Shown piece by piece: positions 22,990 through 32,049 of a stretch of 64,000 nucleotides of DNA. The translations under genes were made by a program, and so were the position numbers. Source of the stretch: Siphonodentalium dalli (lineage: Eukaryota > Mollusca > Scaphopoda > Gadilida > Siphonodentaliidae); the NCBI GenBank assembly GCA_032622095.1, contig CP136066.1:188640716-188704715 (forward strand). The letters run 5' to 3'. How positions within the stretch are numbered: position 1 is the first letter of the stretch; every line of letters begins with the position of its first letter. The notes beneath the pieces were generated by a model, which did not search any database, was not told where the DNA came from, and worked only from the letters and a program-made list of their open reading frames with translations.

Positions 22990-23276
22990 CAAACTAGGGA
23001 CTTGTGCCTTTATCGGGGATGATGGTTGAGTCTGATTCTGTAGAGAAGGCCTTTTGGAACTGCTTGTTGAGTAATTCTGCTTTTTGGATTGGGTCGTACA
23101 ACATTGTCCCAATTTTTTCGAGTGGTGGGATGTCTTGTGAGTTTGCCCTCTGGGATTTGATGTAAGAAAACAGTTTCTTGGGGGTTTGACTTCTTTGTGT
23201 GTTCAAATGGTGCTTCTGGGCTTGGAACTGGGAGGTCGAGGATTAAGTTGTTTATATAGTCCCAATATAGTACCAT
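22990..23276 (-). pseudogene. LINE ORF2, region between endonuclease and RT
   Basis: Two overlapping minus-strand frames together give DYINNLILDLPVPSP, then KKLFSYIKSQRANSQDIPPL and ELLNKQFQKAFSTE, typical of the region before the RT in CR1/Jockey-type LINEs. A frameshift lies near 23200. Homology stops near 23276, the probable 5' truncation point. Confidence 0.8.
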
Positions 23277-25449
23277 ACAGCCCTAGTCAGAGTCATCCCA
23301 TTCCCATGGCTGTTCACCACACCGACAATGCAGGCTTGCACTGATACTCTGGCTTCGAATTCCAAATATGATTTTAATGTGTGATAATATTTGTCTCCAT
23401 AAACAAACAACTTCCCTATGTTAGCCGCAAGGAGTTTTGTGAATTTTATGTTGATTATGTGCATCATGATGAGCTTGCGCCATTACAATCGATCTGTCAA
23501 CTTCCAAGCGACATACGGTACACCCCCCAAAAATCGGTGAATTGACTATGAAATCACAGCAAACACGAAAAGGAATAGCTATGTATTTTATCACCAGGAA
23601 GTAATACTTTTATGAATGCAATGGTTTTATTGTCGCCATTGAGCATGAAACAAAGGGTTACATAACAAATGGGAGGGTCCGGTTGAAATATATCAAGTAG
23701 CTAGCTTTCCCTACTTGTCTATAAAGTGTACTATAGCAGTGGAAATGTTTATTTTTTCAGGGTTTTTGAAATCACTCACTGTTTGATAATGCACACATAA
23801 ACAGACATTTACGATGATATTGTTACCCTACTTATATCATTAAAATTCCCATTCTTTTGAACAACTCTGCGTCGCTTCTCTGATTATTCAGATTAACTTA
23901 ATTATTTTGGTTTATAGTTATACCCCAACTGTCCATATCCGATCGAAATCAACAACAAAATGTCAACATTGGAATTTGGATTTTCCACGAACTGTCTCAC
24001 CTAAGTTCGTGTCAGCTTTAATCTAAATAATTTTAAAAGCTGCAAAATGACTCTGCCTACCTATGATCGTGAGCTTTGTGTATATTTGATAACAAAAATG
24101 TCCCTCGATGTTCTGTTATTGGAAAATCATTGGCCTTTCTTATTTATAAAGGTTTATGCCGTCGCCATCTTGAATCTCTCTATGACGTCAAAGCACCTGC
24201 TAAGAGAGTTTCGCGCATGACAGGAACGCGGAAGTCGAGAAGTAAACAAATCCGCGGCCCGATTGATCTGATTGCAAGTCATTTTCTTTGATGAACTCCG
24301 CGAGGACACACGTGCAATTCTGCCTTTATCGGTTTTACGGTATTCTCAGTAAACTCAAGGACTACAGTTTTGTTCTTTTGGAGTAAACTGCATTCAATAA
24401 CAATTACAAAAAAGGTAAAACCTTCAGAATTGTGTCTGATATTCATTTTTGTTATTCTAAATAGAATAATTACGGTCGGCCTACCGTATAAAAGTTCAAA
24501 AGTTTTCGGAGAAAATTGAATTGTGAAATATTCAAATATAATGGTCTTTATTATAAATGGCCTAACCAAATCAACTTTGTTCACTGCAAATGTGGGTGTT
24601 TCAAGATTAATACCCGGTATTAATTTATATGCAATTATTAATATTGCTTTTAAGCTTAATTGTCATCGCGGGTTTATTTTTTTGGGGTGGGGGTGCAAAG
24701 AAATACTCACGGGACATACTATTATTATAGATGTATTTAATATTTGACTCATATGCATTTTAAAAACTTTTATTGAGCCAGCTCCCCGGCATACTAACTG
24801 TCATTTTGCCACCACGAAAACCTTGACGTTTAGGAATCGGATTCTCCATAATACTGGATTGTATACTTGTATGTTGCACACGCTTATATCATATAATTTA
24901 TGTGCATTGTCAATGTACTATATTATATGAATTTAATAAATTAATTATGTTAGATATGAAGTTAAATAATTATAGGTATTTACACTGTATACACATTCAA
25001 CCGTACACAAAAATTCGTGTGTTATACAGATTCATATACATGTAGGTGTTATACAGATTAATACACATTATATAGTCTACAAGGGCGCGATTTGAGGTCT
25101 TAGTGTGTATGTCCCAACTCACTGGTCTATGCTAATAAATAATTCAATTCATTCACGGGGGGGGGGGGGGGGGGGTGGGGGGGGGGGTGTCTAATTTCGA
25201 ATTTTCAACTGCATTGCATTGGCCTTGTAATTATCTAACTTTTCAGGTTTGTTTGTTTTTTACTCAGCATTTCCCCAATGATAATTCGTTTTGTTTAGCA
25301 CAAACTATATGTACATGCATGTACCGGTACCCATTTGTACTAGTTTTGAGTCCAAATTTTTACACAAAATAGGGAGATTTTCTACTCTTACGACAAGAAT
25401 TGGTTGGAAAATTAAAATAGCATTGTCTGAAATTTCCAATTGTTTGTGA
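23277..25449. other. No gene recognised; contains a poly-G tract
   Basis: About 2.2 kb without a supported gene. The sequence 24120-24290 is richer in C and G than its surroundings, but I see no coding or promoter motif I would defend. Confidence 0.4.
25157..25187 (+). repeat. Poly-G tract (19 G, T, 11 G)
   Basis: Almost uninterrupted G over 31 bases, able to form G-quadruplexes. Its length is also prone to assembly or sequencing error. Confidence 0.95.
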
Positions 25450-25592
25450 CTAGATCATGCCATGAATCTCTACTATGGCCAACGCCCGTAGGGATCACAT
25501 TTCACCAGTACAAGACAACATTTCTTAATGATTATCTGTTCCTTAATAGTGTACTTCACCAACCAGAGTAGAGATTCATGGCATGATCTAGT
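25448..25592. mobile_element. Small inverted-repeat element (MITE)
   Basis: CTAGATCATGCCATGAATCTC (from 25451) is mirrored by GAGATTCATGGCATGATCTAG (to 25592). The interior (CTTAATGATTATCTGTTCCTTAATAGTG...) resembles parts of 26930-27310 and 36480-36930, so a family of such elements is present. Confidence 0.7.
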
Positions 25593-25684
25593 TTGAGACA
25601 TGAACAGTTTGTCTCCGAATAATGTATTAAGGCAAACCCTTTGGAAACCCCTGTCCCTGCAATGGCTTTGGGATACATCAGCTT

Positions 25685-26240
25685 AAACTGTATAAGATAA
25701 GATAGATTTATTGACATAAAACACCATATTAATTGGTAGATGTCAAAACAACATAATGAACATAGTGGTATGCGAAATAGAAATAACAGTATCAAGTAAT
25801 AATTAATCATAAGTACGGCCAATATTTAGTTACCTATAGCATAAAAAACAATATATGTACACTATTAACACAATCGTATAATTAAGGGCCAGTCATATTG
25901 TGTTATAACATCGTAGTTTGGTTATGGGCATGTGCCATTGTTTTGTATACATATCATACTAGCATTTATACGAATGCCAGTTTCCTCAATTCAAAGAAAG
26001 ATAAAATTGCCTTAAGATACTTGCTATATCCGTTTCATCCGCTTTCAGTAGGAATGAGAATTTTTCCTGATTAGTCATTGCTAGAAAATTGGGATTAGTG
26101 CTTGCTATTTTATTGTATAGTTACGTTACGTTCTTTCTAGTGCATAATGATTTTATCAGTCACGTAAGGAATATTATAAATCCTGGGCACTGTCAGAGAG
26201 CTCGCAGCAGCAGATATAACGTAGAATTTACGATTGTGCT
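25685..26240 (-). mobile_element. 5'-truncated LINE 3' end
   Basis: On the minus strand, about 26100-26000 reads SNPNFLAMTNQEKFSFLLK and then an ILRQF segment. This resembles the C-terminal NP.F..L....KF.FLL ... L..F pattern of LINE ORF2 proteins. It is followed by a UTR ending in AATAAATCTATCTTATCTTA (25683-25705), the kind of short repeated tail found on LINEs. Stop codons interrupt the frame. Confidence 0.55.
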
Positions 26241-27548
26241 TGTTGTGTCAGTTGTATAAACATATTCCAGATGTTACTGACGTTTATTTGAGCCAGCTAA
26301 TTAATATGCGTCAACGGGTGGCAGCACCCTGTCGAGGAGTCGAACACACCGAGCGATGGTAATGGTTTCGAATGTGTTTTGACACAGGATGCCATTCTTA
26401 TTTTACATGCGCCGATTTGAGATCATGAACCAAATATATATTTTTTGATTATTGAACCTTCACGTTCTTGTGTTTATTCTAAACATAGCAATTTATATCA
26501 TATAGCGCTCATTTGATGGAAATTATATTTAGAACATTGATTGTTGTCATACTATGTCTACTATAGTAATCACAGCTATAAGCATATAACGTATGTACAA
26601 TCCTTTCTTAGCCCAGATACCACTTTGATTAATGGGTCTATTGACTTAATCAATCAACAAAGCTATCTTGCTATCTTAATTCATTGGCGCTTAAAACCTC
26701 GGTCAAACAACTCAATCATTTCAGTCAACTAAACTTATTTGATCAACAAGTGAACTTGATTAATTAACTTAGTACTTGATAAATACATTTCTCTAGATAG
26801 CTTGTTTAATCAACTGAACTAACTTTTAATCAAATTAATTATTTTTGACTATAATTATATAGTGCGGGAGGAGCCAGCATCTGATTCGAGAAGTACATAT
26901 ATATACCGGTATACACTGCATGAATTCACCTTTTTAGAGCATGCATTCCACGAATCTCCAATCTAGCTACGCCCGCGTAGAGATATGCCACCCGTACAAA
27001 ACCTGGGACTTTTTGATGTTCTGACCCATTCTGACAGGTAACTTTATAACATTCAACAAAGAAGTCAGGGACTATATTTCTTTGTTAATACTTGTTCCTC
27101 GATAATCTACTTCACATTAGGAGGTTTTCCAAACTCGAGATTGTTTTTTTGTGACTTGTGTGTGCGAATATCATAATTGTAAGCCACGCAAATTGGCTCA
27201 CAGTCACTTAAATCGTGCAATCTCAAGTTGGAACCATCACATACAGTGAAGTATACACTGTTAAGGAACAGATAATGACTAGAGAAATATATTATCTTCA
27301 CTGTTTTATGGCATGATTTGCATGCTACCTGCAAACATTGCAATTTCAAATATTTGTTCATGCCACAAAAAACGAGGTTATAATTTGTAATGGGTTGATG
27401 TTTCTTAAATATTTTGTCACAATATTGCTTCTGCCAAATTTCAAAAAGAAATTCAGACAGATTTTGAGAAAGTCCATTTTGAAATATGGGGAAAATTTGA
27501 CAAAATGTGCGTTTGGCCCTTAAAAGTTAAATCTACGAATAAAATTAT
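26241..27548. other. Non-coding stretch with diverged repeat copies
   Basis: 26930-27310 is related to 36480-36930 (ACATTCAACAAAGAAGTCAG, TTAATACTTGTTCCTCGATAA) and ends near the glycosyltransferase 5' region. 26541-26870 is rich in TTGATTAATCAA-like palindromes. No gene seen. Confidence 0.5.
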
Positions 27549-27562
27549 AACTTTACTTTCAG

Positions 27563-28733
27563 GGATCGTGATTTTCTGTGGCCCATCCACAGAACCAGAT
27601 ATCATGGTGCGAATGAAAAAAGAGGTCATAAAATGAACATACTCCTTCTGGTTCTGAAAATGCCTTTGGTGCACGCAAGCAAGATCAGTCTGGTAAAAGT
27701 GATTATCGTTCTTGTCTCCATACTCGTTCTCCTCCAACTGTTTCACATGTGTTTACTTTCGCGCTTGGAGTCTAAAGATTCGTCGCCTGGTAACGGCCAT
27801 CCTGCAAGGATCCAGAATGAATTTTCGTCGTTAGTGGATCTTATGATCAAACGCATTCTTGGATCATACGTTCTGGATCAAAGTGGATCATATCAAATCA
27901 TCAGCAATATCATATCACCCACCAACATGATGACCGATGGTGGCCAACTTGACATCGATATTACCATAGCAACGCACACGTCGTCGCGAAATCTACAGGA
28001 GTTGCTGGATCTTGTTGACAACTGGGAAGGCCCAGTGTCAGTTTCTGTGTTCACTTATGATACCGACGCAGTTGCCGCCCTTAGATTAATGGCTTACCTT
28101 CATTTATGTCACAGCTCGGTGTCGGTATCTTCCACGTTTCACTTAGCTTATCCATTAAACAGACCTCCCCAACACTTACAAAACCTAAAGGTTGAACACT
28201 TTTCCTGTGATAGAAACTTTCAAGAATTTACACAAAATATTCCCAGTAATTATGCAATAGAAAATATACCATATCCGAATAACCTTTTGCGAAACTTAGC
28301 CATTAAATCTGTTCGGACTCCGTATGTCTTCGTCGTTGACATCGACTTGATTCCATCACAAAACCTTAGGAGAAGCTTCACGGAGTTCGCTCTTAAGAAT
28401 AGTCAGCGAAGCCAAGTCGATAGTGAACCGGAAGTGTTTGTTGTTCCAACCTTTGAGCTCAAATCTGGATCTATTTACCCGAACACCAAACGTGAATTAG
28501 TGAACTATTGGAAAACTGGCATAGCTCGTCCATTCTACCAAGAACCGTGTAGGAAATGTCAGAAACAAACTAACTATGGCATTTGGAAGTCGCTGACGAC
28601 AGGGGACGAGGATCTGGATATTGCTTTCCATGTTGATTGGAAGGACCCATATGAACCGTTTTATATTGCAAAACGAACTCTACCCTTATATGACGAACGA
28701 TTTAAGCAATATGGCTACAATAGGATTAGTCAG
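27563..28733 (+). CDS. B4GAT1-like: Beta-1,4-glucuronyltransferase 1-like glycosyltransferase (GT49), main exon, C-terminus missing
   Basis: Coding starts at ATG 27633, with ATG 27660 an alternative; a good acceptor (TTTACTTTCAG) at 27562 suggests a 5' UTR exon boundary. Residues 20-42 form one hydrophobic segment, giving a type II Golgi membrane protein. The luminal part matches B4GAT1: YPNNLLRNLAIKSVRTPYVF, the DxD-type metal/UDP motif in VVDIDLIPS (Asp236, Asp238), VFVVPTFELKSG, GIARPFYQEPCRKCQKQTNY, DWKDPYEPFYIA, and YDERFKQYGYNRISQ. In animals this enzyme adds glucuronic acid to the xylose primer that LARGE extends on alpha-dystroglycan. Homology ends at Gln367 (28733), where GTTCGT may be a donor; the frame runs on to 29006 only through repeat DNA. 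The last 50-60 residues of the family (the ...LNEGFLVHKGFK... part) were not found downstream, so this is either a split gene whose last exon is elsewhere or a 3'-broken copy. Confidence 0.85.
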
Positions 28734-28780
28734 GTTCGTATACGCAATAAACTCTATTATGTATATTATCTATTGGAAGG

Positions 28781-29063
28781 TTTCCCATATAAAAAAGCAC
28801 CATGGTACTATACCATGGTAGTATATGTCTTGTCATTCTACCATGGTACTTTACCAATGTATAACAAAGCACCAAGGTACTGTCACGGTAGTACCATGGT
28901 AGTATCATGGTACTACCATGGTAGTACCATGGCATTACCATGGTACTACAGTGGTACTGCCATTGTACTACCATGGTATACCGTGTTATATATAGTATAT
29001 ATATAATTTGGCCATTATACCACATGCACATGGTAGTGCCATGGTGCTTTTTTATATGGGAAA
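28781..29063. mobile_element. Palindromic MITE just downstream of the glycosyltransferase exon
   Basis: TTTCCCATATAAAAAAGCAC (28781) is exactly mirrored by GTGCTTTTTTATATGGGAAA (to 29063). The inside is a run of short palindromes based on ACCATGGTAC. No TSD is clear. It creates the artificial C-terminus of the long frame that starts at 27633, and also an artificial minus-strand frame (28726-29085). Confidence 0.9.
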
Positions 29064-29634
29064 TTATTTCAGTGCCTTGCAACAAGTTGCATGGTTAAAA
29101 CGATGTGAACCACTATGAAATGCACTGGATGCTCAAATACAGTCGGTGTGAACCCAGCCTATTGAACAGCTACGCGTTCGACAGTCTGAAACATATAGCA
29201 GGGAATCCCATTACTTTCAGGAAGTCAGTGTTATTCAACAACAAATCGCGACAGGACTCAACCGAAGCCAAATGTAATCTCTGGAACAAATCCAGTGGAT
29301 GAGTTAGATATTTGTTGCAAGGGTTTTTGTATACTTACGAGTGAAAGGTTTTATGTGCATTTTACGAACACAATTGATTTATATTTTTCTTGTAAATTTC
29401 AGTTATAAATATGATTTTTAACAATTATTTATTTCCTAGTTTCATTGTGAATTTCCACACTAGTTACTAGTTTATACCCTCCGACAAACTTTTAAATGTG
29501 TTTTAAACAAATTTAAAATCAAAACCGCTTTGGATTAGAGACTTGGTGACATAGGTCCCTGGATATAGCCCGCGGAAGTTTTAACTCGAAACGTGGTCTT
29601 TGACGTCACCCTGCGGGAAAGCCATTCACAGTGA
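29064..29634. other. Downstream of the glycosyltransferase, no exon confirmed
   Basis: A 65-codon frame at 29105-29302 contains SYAFDSLKHIAGNP and ends in a stop at 29300-29302. An acceptor-like TTTCAG lies at 29215-29220. It does not match the expected end of B4GAT1, so I do not call it an exon. Confidence 0.35.
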
Positions 29635-29828
29635 TTAGGCTATATAGGCTATAGCGGTGGTCATACGAAGGATATCGAAATGTTTGATATATCGAACATG
29701 TAGCTGTTCAATCATCTGTATATAGGCCCACTCAGGCTGTCCCTCAAATACAACGATATCTCTTTCAACGCAAACGCTGTTGTTGTGACAAATATTGTAT
29801 GCAGGTTGGCACCAGTCCATATACAAGC
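29635..29828 (-). CDS. Possible exon of unknown gene
   Basis: On the minus strand a strong acceptor (CTCTCTTTTTGCAG) opens a 65-codon frame that begins near WCQPAYNICHNNSVCVERD and includes FEGQPEWAYIQMIEQL. Composition is protein-like with three cysteines, but I recognise no family. A short hairpin (TGTTCGATATATCGAACA) lies in its 3' half, so part may be repeat-derived. Low confidence. Confidence 0.22.
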
Positions 29829-30794
29829 TGCAAAAAGAGAGTTCAGCTCCCTCGCCACGCTACGGCCATGCAGTCCCAATGACGTTGCCACCTCCCATGG
29901 TGGGGTGTCCTATGTCCAGCACGGATATGGCGTGTTGGTTCTTTATTGGAACACATAATTAGAACTGAGAATTGCTTAAGCAATAAAATAGTGCTTACGT
30001 GAAGGGGAAATGTCTGTGGTTAAGGAGTCGATTATTTAGGGCATTACTGTAATCAGTCAGACTTTGTTTCATAGCTTGAAACATCCTATATATGTACATA
30101 CTTATACAGAAATCGACTAGTAAAGTTGGCTATCTCGTCACTCATACAAATGGATGCCAAACATGGAACCCCAAATTGCCCGGCTCGCAATCGTATAGAG
30201 ATAAATTAACTTAGGGCATTACTGTACTCATGTCTGCATTGACTGCAAAAAATACATTTATATCCCAAGATGTGCACTTGTATAGGGAAATCCTTTTAGC
30301 CCGAATCACCCGTGGATTACCCCAATTTCACACGGCCAGTTGTGTGTGAGTGAGTGACCCGATTACCAAACAACAACAAAATACTAAAGTGAAACGTGAA
30401 TTAGGCTCCAATTATCCAAACGAATAGTGCACGTGTTACATCTTTGGCCTATTGACCTGGCACCGCGTGAAGCATGTGTGGCGTATGAAGCCAAGACCCG
30501 CATTTTACTTTAATACGTCGACTCAACATGCCAGCCTGTTTTATGAATAGTTTTAGTTTGGGTATTCGGTATGCATGCTAATTTTTAAAAAGTGGTCAGT
30601 TCAACTATAGTGGAACGATAGTGAATGTCGGTTGAGCTGTAAAGATGCCGTTGTATGTGCCCATTCCCAATGCTCATCGACATGTATACTCTGTGATCTT
30701 TATCGAAATTTCCGTGTGACTTTACAGTGCATCGGTTACAGTTACATAGTGATATTGAAGATCATGTATGGGATGGAGTTTCTCCTTCGTCTTT
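29829..30794. other. Non-coding; carries fragments of the CAGTAATGCCC MITE family
   Basis: GAGTCGATTATTTAGGGCATTACTGTA (30025-30051) and TTAGGGCATTACTGTA (about 30210-30225) are solo ends of the element at 55419-55701. No gene seen. Confidence 0.55.
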
Positions 30795-31075
30795 GCCAAT
30801 AAGTGAGATCACTGAGTCGCTAACCAATTGGATCCATCGAACCCCCATTCCGCGGTTTAAGTGCTACAGGTCAAAGTTCTGGAGTAGCATTCCATATATG
30901 GAGTTTTGAATATTCATGAATTTCATATATGGAATTCATGAATAATCAAAAGCTCCATATATGCAATGCTACTAGTACTCCAGAACTTTGACCTGTATAT
31001 ATAGGACTGAATGCTTGGAACGAGGCTGGGTGGGTCAAATATGGTAGCGACTCAGTGATCTTGCTTATGGCACTA
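30795..31075. mobile_element. Foldback element
   Basis: AGATCACTGAGTCGCTA (30806) mirrors TAGCGACTCAGTGATCT (to about 31063), and AGGTCAAAGTTCTGGAGTA (30868) mirrors TACTCCAGAACTTTGACCT (to about 30995). The centre has the palindrome CATATATGGA/TCCATATATG. The 60-codon frame at 30727-30909 lies mostly in the left arm and is not a gene. Confidence 0.8.
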
Positions 31076-31134
31076 TAGCTATAGCTGCATGCATATTATA
31101 GTAAAGCCGATGGAATCTTTTATCTCATTTTCAG

Positions 31135-31249
31135 CATGATACTCGGGATGGTATGGTTTGTCGTTGTTTTAGTCGCTATATTGACCACAATTACGGCGTT
31201 GCCGGTTTTACGGGTGGAAGGAAGACCGTGCAGAGGGTTACTTTCATGG
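31135..31249 (+). CDS. Possible first coding exon with signal peptide
   Basis: An acceptor (TTTATCTCATTTTCAG) ends one base before ATG 31136. The next 38 codons begin MILGMVWFVVVLVAILTT, a textbook signal peptide, and continue with LRVEGRPCRGLLSW up to a donor GTAAAT at 31250 (phase 0). A conventional stop occurs at 31376-31378 if unspliced. The product would be a small secreted protein or peptide precursor. No downstream exon was recognised, and the plus-strand frame has an antisense shadow. What it is remains unknown. Confidence 0.4.
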
Positions 31250-31415
31250 GTAAATAACTCCGCTGCACATGGAAACCATCGACCCCCCCCCCACCCGGAA
31301 AGAAAACCACAAACTTGCCCAGATGCACGAATCAGGTTACCTTCCGTGGTTAGCAAATATATATGCGCATGCGCTTAGCGGGAATAGTGCCATCATCGTT
31401 GTTGCTGGACGGATT

Positions 31416-31778
31416 TAAAGTGATGTGAAACACTCCGGTAGGGTGGTCAAATAGAAATGGGGAATAATCTAGCTCAAAGTAGTTATTTTTACGCATATTA
31501 TATTATTATATTCAAATTGATAACACACACCGTCATTGTTATCTATTAATTATATCAAGTGACTCTCGGTGGCGAAATCTTTTTCATTAGTTTATCGCGA
31601 TAGTTGCGTCCCGAACCCAGAAGTAAATATTTAAAATTGAGCGTAGTTCAGATGGTGCTTTTTGTGGAGTGGTACGGTCGATTTGCTTGAAATGCTACAT
31701 TCCTACATGCAGTTGACATAACGCCTGAATACTAACTTAACAGTTTCACGCACCCTAACAAGCCCATAATATGTATTT
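31416..31778. repeat. Dispersed element, copy 1 (pair with 47331-47715)
   Basis: TTTAAAGTGATGTGAAACAC at the start and CACGCACCCTAACAAGCCCA near the end match 47331-47715 throughout (for example TTTATCGC(C)GATAGTTGCGTCCCGAA). The second copy is bounded by TTTAAAG and CTTTAAA, so this is probably another TTAA-type MITE. Confidence 0.7.
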
Positions 31779-31815
31779 AATGCTGCACAAGCGCAGCTCC
31801 CATCACGAAAGGGTA
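31778..31815. repeat. Solo right end of the MITE at 7947-8184
   Basis: TTTAATGCTGCACAAGCGCAGCTCCCATCACGAAAGGGTAAAT is nearly identical to the right end of that MITE (8145-8185); listed here in part only as AGCTCCCATCACGAAAGGG. Confidence 0.75.
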
Positions 31816-32049
31816 AATATGTTGGCCAAATTCGTTACGCATTATACCAACTGAGCCATGGCACAGGGCCACCATGTAGGATCCACGAGATCAGACCAAT
31901 GGAACGTAATAATAACACGGTGGCGAATCAGGTGGTTTCGATGTTGGTGAGTATACCACGCATACAAAATTGCCGAGGCTAGTGCAAACGCACAAAACAC
32001 ATAATATATGAGGAACTGACACAAAACATATGATTTTGACTGTTACGAG

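Larger units (their letters stand above)
19291..23276 (-). mobile_element. 5'-truncated CR1/L2/Jockey-like LINE, interrupted by two DNA elements
   Basis: On the minus strand the order is linker region (22990-23276), reverse transcriptase core (21652-22516) and C-terminal domain (19542-20263), then a 3' UTR ending in a (GAA)n-type tail after the hairpin GACAGCGAGCTGTC (19291-19325). Without the two insertions the LINE is about 2.1 kb. The endonuclease is missing, so the copy is 5'-truncated as is usual for LINEs. Several frameshifts make it dead. Confidence 0.88.

Noticed and set aside
22994-23206. Claim that excising the MITE at 22517-22989 restores one continuous LINE reading frame
   Set aside because: The LINE flanks rejoin, but the upstream and downstream frames differ and an in-frame stop remains, so the LINE carries a separate frameshift.
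28734-29006. C-terminal 90 residues of the long frame that begins at 27633
   Set aside because: They are encoded by a short non-homologous stretch and the ACCATGG palindromes of a MITE; homology to the enzyme ends at residue 367.
29105-29302. Last exon of the glycosyltransferase gene
   Set aside because: An acceptor-like site is present but the encoded residues do not match the expected C-terminal region.
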